From: Pseudomonas sp. ACM7
GTDB taxonomy: Bacteria; Pseudomonadota; Gammaproteobacteria; Pseudomonadales; Pseudomonadaceae
Length of the DNA stretch: 64,000 nucleotides
NCBI RefSeq assembly: GCF_004136015.1
Contig: NZ_CP024866.1
Span: 5,579,868-5,643,867, forward strand
Direction: 5' to 3'
The notes under the pieces were generated by a model, which saw only the letters and a list, made by a program, of their open reading frames with translations, searched no databases and had not been told where the DNA came from. The stretch's first letter is position 1, and each line of letters begins with the position of its first letter. A program made the position numbers and the translations under genes. Positions 25,188-34,369 of the stretch are shown here, one piece after another.

Positions 25188-25690
25188 GGGGGATTCCTGG
25201 CTCGACGAGCGTTGTGAAGACGAACAAAGGGCGATTCTGCCAGCCCTCGGGAATTTCTGCTCGCCTGAGTGTCAGAGGATGTGTCGTGAACATTTGGGGT
25301 GTTGCTGGTCATTTCTGGTACGGATGTGCCGCAAAACCGGGCTTGAACCCCCCGTTTTGCCGTGCGGCTGCTAGTGTTGTTCGATGCACAAGGCGCAAGC
25401 TGCGTACCGATGACCGAATATGTCGCAGCGCTGCAAGCACGGGGCTTGCCGCACTGGTTAAGCTGCGCAACGGATGAGCACCTGTAAAGACATTGCGCGG
25501 GACGTTGCCCAGTCGTTTTTGCAGATGCCCATTCATGGAAGGTGAATGTGACCTGAGTGTCTCGTCCAGCTTCACCCACCTGTCATCCTGTTTCCTCTGC
25601 CCGAGAATCAGGAGCAGGGTGACGGATTACCCCGAAAGGGGTTTGCACGCGACGCTTCCATCAATAACAAGCCCAAGCGGAGTACCACAG
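25188..25690 (+). other. Gene-free upstream region of gdhB with hairpins
   Basis: About 500 bases without a supported gene. It contains an inverted repeat GCAAAACCGGG / CCCCGTTTTGC (about 25329-25362, one mismatch) and a perfect short hairpin ACCCCGAAAGGGGT at 25629-25642, 50 bases upstream of gdhB. The GDH frame is open from 25493 without in-frame stops, but the family does not start there. The ribosome binding site is GCGGAG at 25668-25673 region, before ATG at 25691. Confidence 0.5.
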
Positions 25691-28600
25691 ATGGCGTTCT
25701 TCACCGCAGCCAGCAAAGCCGACTTCCAGCACCAACTGCAAGCGGCACTGGCCCAGCACATCAGTGAACAGGCACTGCCACAAGTGGCGCTGTTCGCTGA
25801 ACAATTTTTCGGCATCATTTCCCTGGACGAGCTGACCCAGCGTCGGTTGTCCGACCTCGCCGGCTGCACCCTTTCTGCGTGGCGCCTGCTTGAGCGCTTC
25901 GATCACGCGCAACCGCAAGTGCGCGTCTACAACCCCGATTACGAACGCCACGGCTGGCAGTCGACCCACACCGCGGTCGAAGTGCTGCACCACGACCTGC
26001 CATTTCTGGTGGACTCGGTACGCACCGAGCTGAACCGTCGCGGCTACAGCATCCACACCCTGCAAACCACTGTGCTGAGCGTGCGTCGCGGCAGCAAGGG
26101 CGAGCTGCTGGAAATCCTGCCGAAAGGCACCCAGGGCGACGACGTACTGCAAGAGTCGTTGATGTACCTGGAAATCGACCGTTGCGCCAACTCGGCCGAA
26201 CTGAATGTCCTGAGCAAGGAATTGGAACAGGTTCTCGGTGAAGTCCGCGTCGCGGTCGCCGATTTCGAGCCGATGAAAGCCAAGGTCCAGGAAATCCTCA
26301 CCGGCCTGGACAACAGCCAGTTCGCTGTCGATTTTGAAGAAAAAGCCGAAATCAAAAGCTTCCTGGAATGGCTCGTGGGCAACCACTTCACCTTCCTCGG
26401 CTATGAAGAGTTCGTGGTTCGCGATGAAGCCGATGGCGGCCACATCGTTTACGACCAGGACTCCTTCCTCGGCCTGACAAAATTGCTGCGCACCGGCCTG
26501 ACCTACGATGACCTGCGCATCGAAGACTACGCCGTGAACTACCTGCGCGAACCGACCCTGCTGTCGTTCGCCAAGGCTGCGCACCCGAGCCGTGTACACC
26601 GTCCGGCTTACCCGGATTACGTGTCGATCCGTGAAATCGACGCCGACGGCAACGTCATCAAGGAATGCCGTTTCATGGGCCTGTACACCTCCTCGGTGTA
26701 TGGCGAGAGCGTGCGGGTCATCCCGTACATCCGTCGCAAGGTCGAAGAAATCGAACGCCGTTCCGGCTTCCAGGCCAAGGCTCACTTGGGCAAGGAACTG
26801 GCGCAGGTAGTTGAAGTGCTGCCCCGCGACGACCTGTTCCAGACCCCGGTCGACGAACTGTTTGCCACCGTGATGTCGATTGTGCAGATCCAGGAACGCA
26901 ACAAGATTCGCGTGTTCCTGCGCAAAGACCCGTACGGCCGCTTCTGCTACTGCCTGGCCTACGTGCCGCGCGACATCTACTCCACCGAAGTGCGCCAGAA
27001 GATCCAGCAAGTGCTGATGGATCGCCTGAAAGCCTCGGACTGCGAGTTCTGGACCTTCTTCTCCGAGTCCGTGCTGGCCCGTGTGCAACTGATTCTGCGT
27101 GTCGATCCGAAAAACCGTCTGGACATCGACCCGCAGCAGCTGGAAAACGAAGTGATCCAGGCTTGCCGCAGCTGGCAGGACGACTACTCGGCCCTGACCG
27201 TCGAAACCTTCGGCGAAGCCCACGGCACCAACGTGTTGGCCGACTTCCCGAAAGGCTTCCCGGCCGGTTACCGCGAGCGTTTCGCCGCGCATTCGGCTGT
27301 GGTCGACATGCAGCACCTGCTGAGCCTGAAAGAATCCAATCCGCTGGTGATGAGCTTCTATCAGCCACTGGGCCAGGTGTCCGGTCAACGCGAGTTGCAC
27401 TGCAAGCTGTATCACGCCGATACCCCGCTGGCACTGTCCGACGTGTTGCCGATCCTTGAAAACCTTGGCCTGCGCGTGTTGGGTGAATTCCCGTATCGCC
27501 TGCGTCACAACAATGGCCGCGAGTTCTGGATTCACGATTTCGCGTTCACCGCCGCTGAAGGCCTGGAACTCGACATCCAGCAACTCAACGACACCTTGCA
27601 GGACGCTTTCGTCCACATCGTGCGCGGCGATGCCGAGAACGATGCGTTCAACCGTCTGGTGCTGACCGCCGGCCTGCCATGGCGCGATGTCGCGCTGCTG
27701 CGTGCCTACGCCCGTTACATGAAGCAGATTCGCCTGGGCTTCGACCTGGGTTACATCGCCAGCACCCTGAACAACCACACCGACATCGCTCGCGAGTTGA
27801 CCCGGTTGTTCAAAACCCGTTTCTACCTGGCCCGCAAGCTCGGTACTGACGATCTGGAAGACAAGCAGCAACGTCTGGAACACGCGATTCTGAGCGCACT
27901 GGACGACGTCCAGGTGTTGAACGAAGACCGTATCCTGCGTCGCTACCTGGACCTGATCAAGGCCACCCTGCGGACCAACTTCTACCAGACCGACGCGCAC
28001 GGTCAGAACAAGTCCTACTTCAGCTTCAAGTTCAACCCGCACCAGATTCCAGAGCTGCCGAAGCCAGTACCGAAGTTCGAAATCTTCGTTTACTCGCCAC
28101 GCGTCGAAGGCGTGCACCTGCGCTTCGGCAACGTTGCTCGCGGTGGTCTGCGCTGGTCCGACCGTGAAGAAGACTTCCGTACCGAAGTCCTGGGCCTGGT
28201 AAAAGCCCAGCAAGTGAAGAACTCGGTCATCGTGCCGGTGGGCGCCAAGGGCGGCTTCCTGCCGCGTCGCTTGCCACTGGGCGGCAGCCGTGACGAGATC
28301 GCGGCCGAGGGCATCGCCTGCTACCGCATCTTCATCTCGGGCCTGTTGGACATCACCGACAACCTGAAAGACGGCGCGCTGGTACCGCCGGCCAACGTCG
28401 TGCGTCATGACGATGATGACCCGTACCTGGTGGTGGCAGCGGACAAAGGCACTGCAACCTTCTCCGACATCGCCAACGGCATCGCCATCGACTACGGCTT
28501 CTGGCTCGGCGATGCATTCGCATCGGGCGGCTCGGCCGGTTACGACCACAAGAAAATGGGCATCACCGCCAAGGGCGCGTGGGTTGGCGTTCAACGTCAC

Positions 28601-30598
28601 TTCCGTGAACGCGGCATCAATGTTCAGGAAGACAACATCACGGTGGTCGGCGTCGGCGACATGGCCGGTGACGTATTCGGTAACGGCTTGTTGATGTCCG
28701 ACAAGCTGCAACTGGTCGCAGCGTTCAACCACCTGCACATCTTCATCGACCCGAACCCGGAGCCGGCCAACAGCTTCGCCGAGCGTCAGCGCCTGTTCGA
28801 CCTGCCGCGTTCGGCCTGGTCGGATTACGACACCAGCATCATGTCCGAAGGCGGCGGGATCTTCTCCCGTAGCGCGAAAAGCATCGCGATTTCCCCGCAG
28901 ATGAAAGAGCGCTTCGACATTCAGGCGGACAAGTTGACCCCGACCGAACTGCTCAACGCCTTGCTCAAGGCGCCGGTGGATCTGTTGTGGAACGGCGGTA
29001 TCGGTACTTACGTCAAAGCCAGCAGCGAAAGCCACGCCGATGTCGGCGACAAGGCCAACGATGCACTGCGCGTGAACGGCAACGAACTGCGCTGCAAAGT
29101 CGTGGGCGAGGGCGGTAACCTCGGTATGACCCAGCTGGGTCGTGTCGAATTCGGCCTCAATGGCGGCGGTTCCAACACCGACTTCATCGACAACGCTGGT
29201 GGTGTGGACTGCTCCGACCACGAAGTAAACATCAAGATTCTGCTGAACGAAGTGGTTCATGCCGGTGACATGACCGACAAGCAACGTAACCAGTTGCTGG
29301 CGAGCATGACCGACGAAGTCGGAAACCTGGTTCTGGGCAACAACTACAAGCAGACTCAGGCACTGTCCCTGGCGGCACGCCGTGCCTTCGTGCGGATTGC
29401 CGAATACAAGCGTCTGATGAACGATCTGGAAGGCCGCGGCAAGCTGGATCGCGCCATCGAGTTCCTGCCGTCTGAAGAAGCGATCAACGAGCGCCTCGCG
29501 GAAGGCCACGGCCTGACCCGTGCCGAGCTGTCGGTGCTGATCTCCTACAGCAAGATCGACCTCAAGGAAGCGCTGCTCAACTCCCAGGTGCCGGATGACG
29601 CTTACCTGACGCGCGACATGGAAACTGCGTTCCCGCCGACCCTGGTGAGCAAGTTCGCCGACGCCATGCGCCGTCACCGCCTGAAGCGTGAGATCGTCAG
29701 CACCCAGATCGCCAACGATCTGGTCAACCACATGGGCATCACCTTCGTTCAACGACTGAAAGAGTCGACCGGCATGAGCCCGGCGAATGTTGCCGGTGCA
29801 TATGTAATTGTTCGGGATATCTTCCACCTCCCGCACTGGTTCCGGCAGATAGAAGCCCTGGACTACCAGGTTTCCGCTGACGTGCAACTGGAACTGATGG
29901 ATGAGCTGATGCGTCTGGGCCGTCGCGCTACGCGCTGGTTCCTGCGCAGCCGTCGCAACGAGCAGAATGCTGCCCGTGACGTCGCGCACTTCGGTCCACA
30001 TCTGGCAGCGCTGGGCCTCAAGCTCGACGAACTGCTGGAAGGCCCGACCCGCGAAGGCTGGCAGACCCGTTATCAGGCGTACGTTGCGGCTGGCGTTCCT
30101 GAGTTGCTGGCGCGCATGGTTGCAGGCACCACTCACCTGTACACCTTGCTGCCGATCATCGAAGCGTCCGACGTGACCGGTCAGAACGCAGCTGACGTGG
30201 CGAAGGCTTACTTCGCTGTTGGTAGCGCGCTGGACATCACCTGGTACCTGCAACAGATCAGCGCTCTGCCGGTTGAAAACAACTGGCAGGCCCTGGCCCG
30301 TGAAGCGTTCCGAGATGACGTCGACTGGCAACAACGTGCAATCACCATCTCGGTCCTGCAACAGGGCGACGGCACCCAGGACGTGGAAACCCGTCTGGAG
30401 CTGTGGATGGAAGAGCACGAAGGCATGATCGAACGCTGGCGCGCCATGCTGGTAGAAATCCGTGCCGCCAGCGGCACTGATTACGCCATGTATGCGGTGG
30501 CCAACCGTGAGTTGCTGGATCTGGCGTTGAGCGGTCAAGCGGTAGTGCCTACCACTGCCGCTGTCACTGCCAGCGCTGAGTTGGAGCCGGCCGCCTGA
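25691..30598 (+). CDS. gdhB: NAD-dependent glutamate dehydrogenase, large (GdhB) type
   Basis: A 1,635-residue enzyme of the 180-kDa GDH class, which deaminates glutamate to 2-oxoglutarate with NAD+ and feeds arginine and glutamate catabolism. The N-terminal 700 residues carry the ACT-like regulatory part (HTAVEVLHHDLPFLVDSVRT; YLEIDRC). The catalytic core begins near residue 800 with VARGGLRWSDREEDFRTEVL and KAQQVKNSVIVPVGAKGGF, whose lysines bind glutamate, and continues with VAADKGTATFSDIAN and a Rossmann segment GVGDMAGDVFGNGLL. The C-terminal helical part ends AAVTASAELEPAA. It is monocistronic, with a strong terminator at 30617. In P. aeruginosa the enzyme is allosterically controlled by arginine and citrate; no such claim can be read here. 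Confidence 0.95.
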   Translation: MAFFTAASKADFQHQLQAALAQHISEQALPQVALFAEQFFGIISLDELTQRRLSDLAGCTLSAWRLLERFDHAQPQVRVYNPDYERHGWQSTHTAVEVLHHDLPFLVDSVRTELNRRGYSIHTLQTTVLSVRRGSKGELLEILPKGTQGDDVLQESLMYLEIDRCANSAELNVLSKELEQVLGEVRVAVADFEPMKAKVQEILTGLDNSQFAVDFEEKAEIKSFLEWLVGNHFTFLGYEEFVVRDEADGGHIVYDQDSFLGLTKLLRTGLTYDDLRIEDYAVNYLREPTLLSFAKAAHPSRVHRPAYPDYVSIREIDADGNVIKECRFMGLYTSSVYGESVRVIPYIRRKVEEIERRSGFQAKAHLGKELAQVVEVLPRDDLFQTPVDELFATVMSIVQIQERNKIRVFLRKDPYGRFCYCLAYVPRDIYSTEVRQKIQQVLMDRLKASDCEFWTFFSESVLARVQLILRVDPKNRLDIDPQQLENEVIQACRSWQDDYSALTVETFGEAHGTNVLADFPKGFPAGYRERFAAHSAVVDMQHLLSLKESNPLVMSFYQPLGQVSGQRELHCKLYHADTPLALSDVLPILENLGLRVLGEFPYRLRHNNGREFWIHDFAFTAAEGLELDIQQLNDTLQDAFVHIVRGDAENDAFNRLVLTAGLPWRDVALLRAYARYMKQIRLGFDLGYIASTLNNHTDIARELTRLFKTRFYLARKLGTDDLEDKQQRLEHAILSALDDVQVLNEDRILRRYLDLIKATLRTNFYQTDAHGQNKSYFSFKFNPHQIPELPKPVPKFEIFVYSPRVEGVHLRFGNVARGGLRWSDREEDFRTEVLGLVKAQQVKNSVIVPVGAKGGFLPRRLPLGGSRDEIAAEGIACYRIFISGLLDITDNLKDGALVPPANVVRHDDDDPYLVVAADKGTATFSDIANGIAIDYGFWLGDAFASGGSAGYDHKKMGITAKGAWVGVQRHFRERGINVQEDNITVVGVGDMAGDVFGNGLLMSDKLQLVAAFNHLHIFIDPNPEPANSFAERQRLFDLPRSAWSDYDTSIMSEGGGIFSRSAKSIAISPQMKERFDIQADKLTPTELLNALLKAPVDLLWNGGIGTYVKASSESHADVGDKANDALRVNGNELRCKVVGEGGNLGMTQLGRVEFGLNGGGSNTDFIDNAGGVDCSDHEVNIKILLNEVVHAGDMTDKQRNQLLASMTDEVGNLVLGNNYKQTQALSLAARRAFVRIAEYKRLMNDLEGRGKLDRAIEFLPSEEAINERLAEGHGLTRAELSVLISYSKIDLKEALLNSQVPDDAYLTRDMETAFPPTLVSKFADAMRRHRLKREIVSTQIANDLVNHMGITFVQRLKESTGMSPANVAGAYVIVRDIFHLPHWFRQIEALDYQVSADVQLELMDELMRLGRRATRWFLRSRRNEQNAARDVAHFGPHLAALGLKLDELLEGPTREGWQTRYQAYVAAGVPELLARMVAGTTHLYTLLPIIEASDVTGQNAADVAKAYFAVGSALDITWYLQQISALPVENNWQALAREAFRDDVDWQQRAITISVLQQGDGTQDVETRLELWMEEHEGMIERWRAMLVEIRAASGTDYAMYAVANRELLDLALSGQAVVPTTAAVTASAELEPAA

Positions 30599-30616
30599 TC
30601 AGGCGCTGAATGAAGA

Positions 30617-30649
30617 AGCCCCGTCTCGAAAGAGGCGGGGCTTTTTTTT
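30617..30649 (+). terminator. Rho-independent terminator of gdhB
   Basis: An 11-bp stem (AGCCCCGTCTC / GAGGCGGGGCT, one GU pair) with a GAAA tetraloop is followed by eight T residues, 19 bases past the stop codon. Confidence 0.95.
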
Positions 30650-30683
30650 GGTCTGATGGATTTGTGTCGTTTGGTCGGACCCT

Positions 30684-30758
30684 TTCGCGAGCAAGCCCGC
30701 TCCCACATTAGTTTTGCGTCGTACACATAATCAATGTGGGAGCGGGCTTGCTCGCGAA
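30684..30758. repeat. REP pair, standard arms, outward order
   Basis: A reverse arm (30684-30706) and a forward arm (30736-30758) of the GTGGGAGCGGGCTTGCTCGC family with 29 bases between. It separates the gdhB terminator from the stop of the convergent lipoprotein gene. Confidence 0.9.
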
Positions 30759-30771
30759 GGGGGTATCACAT

Positions 30772-31482
30772 TCAATACAAATTTATGCCTGTTGTGTTAT
30801 CGATCATCGACACTTTATCTGTCGGTCTGGTCAATAAATTGCTGAGCGACTGGTCAAACTTCTGCAAGGCCCGAACTTGCACGTTTTGTTGTTCGTTAAT
30901 GTCGGCAACTATCTCTTCGCTGCGTTTATAGTCCGCCCATACCGGACTCAGTTCTTTAGCGTCATGCCCTTTCGCAGTGCCGATGTAGTTGAAGTGGGTA
31001 TCGTAGAATGCTGCGCTGACATTCGCGCTGATATCCGAACTGCGAGATGTCATCAATTGACTGCGGGTATCGACAATGGCGACCACGTCCGGCTTCGCCG
31101 CTCTCAGGCTTTGCATGTCGGGGTATACGGTCGCCGAGCCAAACTGACGTTGCAAGGATGCTTTGACCCAGTCCACCGCCAGGTCCGGTTTGGAGGTGGC
31201 GACGTAGGCGTCGTGAATCGACTGCACCAGCAGGCTCTGGCCGAAACCGGTGCCGGCGTTGGCCTGGTAATCCTGAAGGTAGGCGCGGTTAGTCTGAGTG
31301 TTGCGGCTGTAGACGATGCCCAGGGACACGTTGCTGCCATTGGTGACATGCGTGGCGCTGCTGCGGCCCACCGGCTCGGTGAAGACGCCGTCGAGCGAAG
31401 AAACAGCCTTCGGTGCAGTGGGTATTGAACAGCCCGTTAAAAGAATCGTCATCGTCAAGGTGCTGACAAGTGCAAGTTTCAT
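30772..31482 (-). CDS. Outer-membrane-type lipoprotein of unknown function
   Basis: A 236-residue protein with a lipoprotein signal (MKLALVSTLTMTILLTGCSI, Cys18). The mature part has repeated Ser/Thr-rich segments and a region PDVVAIVDTRSQLMTSRSSD that resembles a nucleotide-free beta sheet of periplasmic lipoproteins; no recognised domain. GGGAGAAACACC before ATG at 31482 fixes the start, although the frame is open further upstream. Residue +2 is Ser, which suggests outer-membrane sorting. Function unknown. Confidence 0.72.
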   Translation of the reverse strand: MKLALVSTLTMTILLTGCSIPTAPKAVSSLDGVFTEPVGRSSATHVTNGSNVSLGIVYSRNTQTNRAYLQDYQANAGTGFGQSLLVQSIHDAYVATSKPDLAVDWVKASLQRQFGSATVYPDMQSLRAAKPDVVAIVDTRSQLMTSRSSDISANVSAAFYDTHFNYIGTAKGHDAKELSPVWADYKRSEEIVADINEQQNVQVRALQKFDQSLSNLLTRPTDKVSMIDNTTGINLY

Positions 31483-31658
31483 GGTGTTTCTCCCGTGAAA
31501 CAACTTGGGTCGGAAAGTTAATAGGCCGGACACAGACGGCGGAGATTCCAGACTAAACCTGTCGTCACTGAATGAAATGGCCAATCACCGCGGTTGTCAG
31601 GTGACTACTAGTTTTGTTTGGTTTAAAAGGCCCCGGTTAATTACGCCGGGAAATAAAA

Positions 31659-31683
31659 AGGCCCGAATGCTTAATTCGAGCCT
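31659..31683. terminator. Bidirectional terminator-like hairpin
   Basis: AGGC-C-CGAAT pairs with ATTCG-A-GCCT with one mismatch. The minus-strand side continues into TTTTATTT and the plus-strand side into GTTTATTT, so it can end the cupin gene transcript on the minus strand. Confidence 0.65.
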
Positions 31684-31710
31684 GTTTATTTATGGCTGGC
31701 GCAACAGCTA

Positions 31711-32121
31711 TCAGTTTTCCAAAGGGATCAATACTTTTTCGTCGGGCGCTAACACCATAAACACCAAGAGTTTGGCAGGTTTGGTTGCACTGGCATTTTT
31801 CGAGACCAAATGTTCCGATCCGGCCGGTTCATACCAATACTCGCCGGCCTTGTAGGTCTTCGGTTGCTCGCCTTTCACTTGAGAAACGATCGATCCAGAA
31901 ATAACGTAAGCCATGGCCGTGCCCTCGTGCTTGTGGGCAATGGACGATTGGCCGGGTTTGTAATCGACTTCGATCATCAGCGCTTTTTTACCCGGCACGT
32001 TTTTCAGCATCTGGTCCTGCAACACCGTGACTTTTTCCGATGGGTCGTGGGCGAATGCCGCGACGGAAACGGTCAGGGCGAGAGCGGCGAGGGGGGCAGC
32101 GCAGTAGCGGAAGGCTTTCAT
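31711..32121 (-). CDS. Exported cupin-domain protein
   Basis: A 136-residue protein with a signal peptide ending in VSVAAFAHD and a single cupin barrel. The two cupin motifs are visible: HKHEGTAMAYVISGSI (motif 1, metal-binding His residues) and the second motif PAGSEHLV. Start ATG at 32121 has AGGTG eight bases upstream; a GTG nine bases further up is in frame but less likely. Such small periplasmic cupins are common and of uncertain role. Confidence 0.75.
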   Translation of the reverse strand: MKAFRYCAAPLAALALTVSVAAFAHDPSEKVTVLQDQMLKNVPGKKALMIEVDYKPGQSSIAHKHEGTAMAYVISGSIVSQVKGEQPKTYKAGEYWYEPAGSEHLVSKNASATKPAKLLVFMVLAPDEKVLIPLEN

Positions 32122-32236
32122 GGGTATCACCTGCTTTGGTTAGTCGTCAGGGACCACAGTAAGTCTCGGCCAAGGCCAATCAAACAGCCAATTTTCGTGA
32201 AGGCGAGGGGACCAATCATGCGCGTTGAAAAAACAA

Positions 32237-32304
32237 GATCGCCGCCTCCAGCCACTCCTGCAGGGGTACCCATTGCCCTGTAGGAGTGGCCGAAGGCGGC
32301 GACC
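32237..32304. repeat. Inverted repeat, GTAGGAGTGGCCGAAGGCGG family
   Basis: GATCGCCGCCTCCAGCCACT at 32237 and following CCTGCAGGGG are mirrored by CCCTGTAGGAGTGGC and CGAAGGCGGCGACC up to 32304, with some mismatches. It lies eight bases before the stop of the minus-strand monooxygenase gene. Confidence 0.7.
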
Positions 32305-32311
32305 TAATTTT

Positions 32312-32605
32312 CTAAACGATAGGAAAGCTGTTGAAGTCGACGCTGTTGGCCAGACGGCTGTCGATCAGGCCGATAAAGCCTTGTACTTCAGGGCAGTTGA
32401 AATGCATTTGCATGGCCGCTTCCGATTGCCAGCGGGCGCTGACAGTCCAGCGGTTGTCGTCCTCGGGGCAGCGGTCAACCATATAGGAATCACAGCCCGG
32501 TAGTTCGCGCAGGGTGTCGACAATTTTTTGCAGTTGCTTGCCCAGTTCGTCCGAGCGGCCGGCGGCGGCCTGCACCTTAACGGTATTGATCACTTCGTTG
32601 GACAT
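32312..32605 (-). CDS. Putative quinol monooxygenase (ABM domain)
   Basis: A 97-residue single-domain ABM (antibiotic biosynthesis monooxygenase) protein, a ferredoxin-like fold that usually dimerises. Features are VKVQAAAGRSDELGKQLQKI and a central CDSYMVDRCPEDDNRW, then RWQSEAAMQMHF. The family includes YgiN-type quinol monooxygenases and enzymes of unknown substrate. GGAGTGTGAGCA precedes the ATG. It stands alone, upstream of and on the same strand as the cupin gene, with a repeat between. Confidence 0.75.
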   Translation of the reverse strand: MSNEVINTVKVQAAAGRSDELGKQLQKIVDTLRELPGCDSYMVDRCPEDDNRWTVSARWQSEAAMQMHFNCPEVQGFIGLIDSRLANSVDFNSFPIV

Positions 32606-32728
32606 TGCTCACACTCCTGAATCAGGCCGGACGAATCCTGCTCATTGAGGGATAACACTTATGCAGGATAGGCCCGCATCCCCGGACCACCAATAGCCAA
32701 TCGCGGGATAAAAACGCAGACCAATCCG

Positions 32729-34162
32729 TCAGGTAACCTGCTGCAAAATGTCCCGCAGGCGGTCCAGGGCGATGTCGATGTCCAGGGTTTCAATGGCGCC
32801 AAAACCGAGGAAAAGCCCGGACTGCGGCGCTTGCTGATAGAAAAAGCTGTCGATGGGATACACCCCGACTTCGACCTTTTTCGCAAGTGTAATCACCAAT
32901 GGAATATCGATAGACACTTTGCACATAACCACCATGTGGAACCCGGCGGTGGTCGGGACAGCCTCGAGCCACGGTGACAGATCGCCGGCCATGCGCTCGA
33001 GGATCCGCTCACGACGCCCGGCATAAATCGTATGGCAGCGCCGAATGTGCTTGAGCAGACAGCCTTCGGCGATGAACTTGGCCAGCGCCCATTGGGGCAA
33101 GGTGGAGGTGTGCAGGTCGGTGAGCTGCTTGGCGCGAATGACCGCTTCGAGAATCGCTGGCGGCAGGATCGCATAACCCAGGCGCAGCTCCGGCAGCAGG
33201 GTTTTCGAAAAGGTTCCGACGTAGGCGACGATGCCGCGTTCGTCCATGCTTTGCAGCGAGTCGGTGGGCCGGCCTTCGTAGCGGAATTCGCTGTCGTAAT
33301 CATCCTCGATGATGATCGCGCCCAACTCATGGGCCCGCTCCAGCAGCGCCACCCGGCGCGCCTGGCTCATCGGCATGCCGAGCGGGAACTGGTGGGACGG
33401 AGTGACATAGATCAGCCGGGTGCCAAGGGGAATCTTGTCCACCTGAATGCCTTCCGCATCCACCGGGACGCCGATCACCGTGGCGCCGTGGGTACCGAAC
33501 AACAGGCGTGCAGGCGGATAGCCGGGGTCTTCCATGGCGACAATGCTGCCGGGACGGGTGAGCACCCGGGAGATCAGGTCCAGTGCCTGTTGCGCGCCGT
33601 TGCACACCACCACGTCTTCGTCCTGGCAATTGACCCCGCGGGAAAACGCGATGTGCCGGGCGATCGCATTGCGTAGCGCCGGCAGGCCTTCGGGCAGGCT
33701 GTAGAAACCCTTGGAAGCTGCGATCTGGCGCAAGGCGTGAGCGGTGCAGCGCCGCCAGTCATCCTGGGGAAACTGGCCCTTGCTGGTGGCGCCGCCGATG
33801 AAGTCGTAGCGCAACGAGCCTTCCAGTGTCGGATGGCGAAGGAACACCGGCAGGTTGCGCCAGGACTCGATGACCTCGGCACTGGCCAGCTCCGAATGGC
33901 TCTGTTTACGGGTGATTTTCGCCGGTCGGGCATTGACGTAGGTGCCTTTGCCGATGACCCCGGTGAGGAAGTTTTCGTAGGTCAGTTGCGTGTAGGTGTC
34001 GGAAATGGTCTTGCGCGAAATGCCCAATTGTTCAGCGAGTAAACGACTGGGCGGTAGTTGCGTCCCGGCTGCCAGACGGCCGGATTCGATGGCGCTGCGC
34101 AGTTGGTTGTACAACTGGCCTGCCAGGTCCTTGCGGCCGTTGATGACAACGTGAAGTTCCAT
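32729..34162 (-). CDS. MocR-type PLP-dependent transcriptional regulator
   Basis: A 477-residue protein: a GntR winged helix in the first 75 residues (LPPSRLLAEQLGISRKTISD), a linker, and a fold-type I aminotransferase domain (about 120-477) with GAQQALDLIS, the substrate-side EDDYDSEFRY and the PLP lysine in GTFSKTLLPELRLGY. Such proteins bind PLP or its adduct and control a nearby gene. It is divergent from the AhpD-like gene across 207 bases, with a direct repeat in between; the AhpD-like gene is therefore the likeliest target. Confidence 0.88.
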   Translation of the reverse strand: MELHVVINGRKDLAGQLYNQLRSAIESGRLAAGTQLPPSRLLAEQLGISRKTISDTYTQLTYENFLTGVIGKGTYVNARPAKITRKQSHSELASAEVIESWRNLPVFLRHPTLEGSLRYDFIGGATSKGQFPQDDWRRCTAHALRQIAASKGFYSLPEGLPALRNAIARHIAFSRGVNCQDEDVVVCNGAQQALDLISRVLTRPGSIVAMEDPGYPPARLLFGTHGATVIGVPVDAEGIQVDKIPLGTRLIYVTPSHQFPLGMPMSQARRVALLERAHELGAIIIEDDYDSEFRYEGRPTDSLQSMDERGIVAYVGTFSKTLLPELRLGYAILPPAILEAVIRAKQLTDLHTSTLPQWALAKFIAEGCLLKHIRRCHTIYAGRRERILERMAGDLSPWLEAVPTTAGFHMVVMCKVSIDIPLVITLAKKVEVGVYPIDSFFYQQAPQSGLFLGFGAIETLDIDIALDRLRDILQQVT

Positions 34163-34310
34163 ACCGGCGAGGCTCCTGGGGCGATTGAGGCGCGTGTGCG
34201 TCGGGCCAGATTACCCGCATGAGCGCCAGCGCAAAAGTTGCGAGGGCGAAAAACCTCCGATTGGTCTGGTGCCTGAGTGGTCCACGGGTATTTCGCAGAA
34301 TTGGATCTGT

Positions 34311-34331
34311 AACGCCTGCGTATCAACGCCT
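34311..34331 (+). promoter_or_regulatory. Direct repeat upstream of AhpD-like gene, possible MocR site
   Basis: AACGCCT occurs at 34311-34317 and 34325-34331, starts 14 bases apart, 39 bases before the AhpD-like start. MocR regulators often bind direct repeats upstream of their target. Seen by eye; the second half of the gap also has two TGGTC copies (34262, 34278). Confidence 0.3.
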
Positions 34332-34369
34332 ACCTTGAGGGGCACACATTCGATCCACGAGGTCACTCC

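Noticed and set aside
25214..25477. An 87-residue ORF in the gdhB upstream gap
   Set aside because: No clear ribosome binding site, atypical composition and an inverted repeat inside it; more likely noncoding leader.
25661..30538. A 1,625-residue open frame antisense to gdhB
   Set aside because: It mirrors nearly the whole real gene in its codon-shadow frame, a common effect of GC-rich codon bias. Its translation shows no domain, and the sense product is unmistakably glutamate dehydrogenase.
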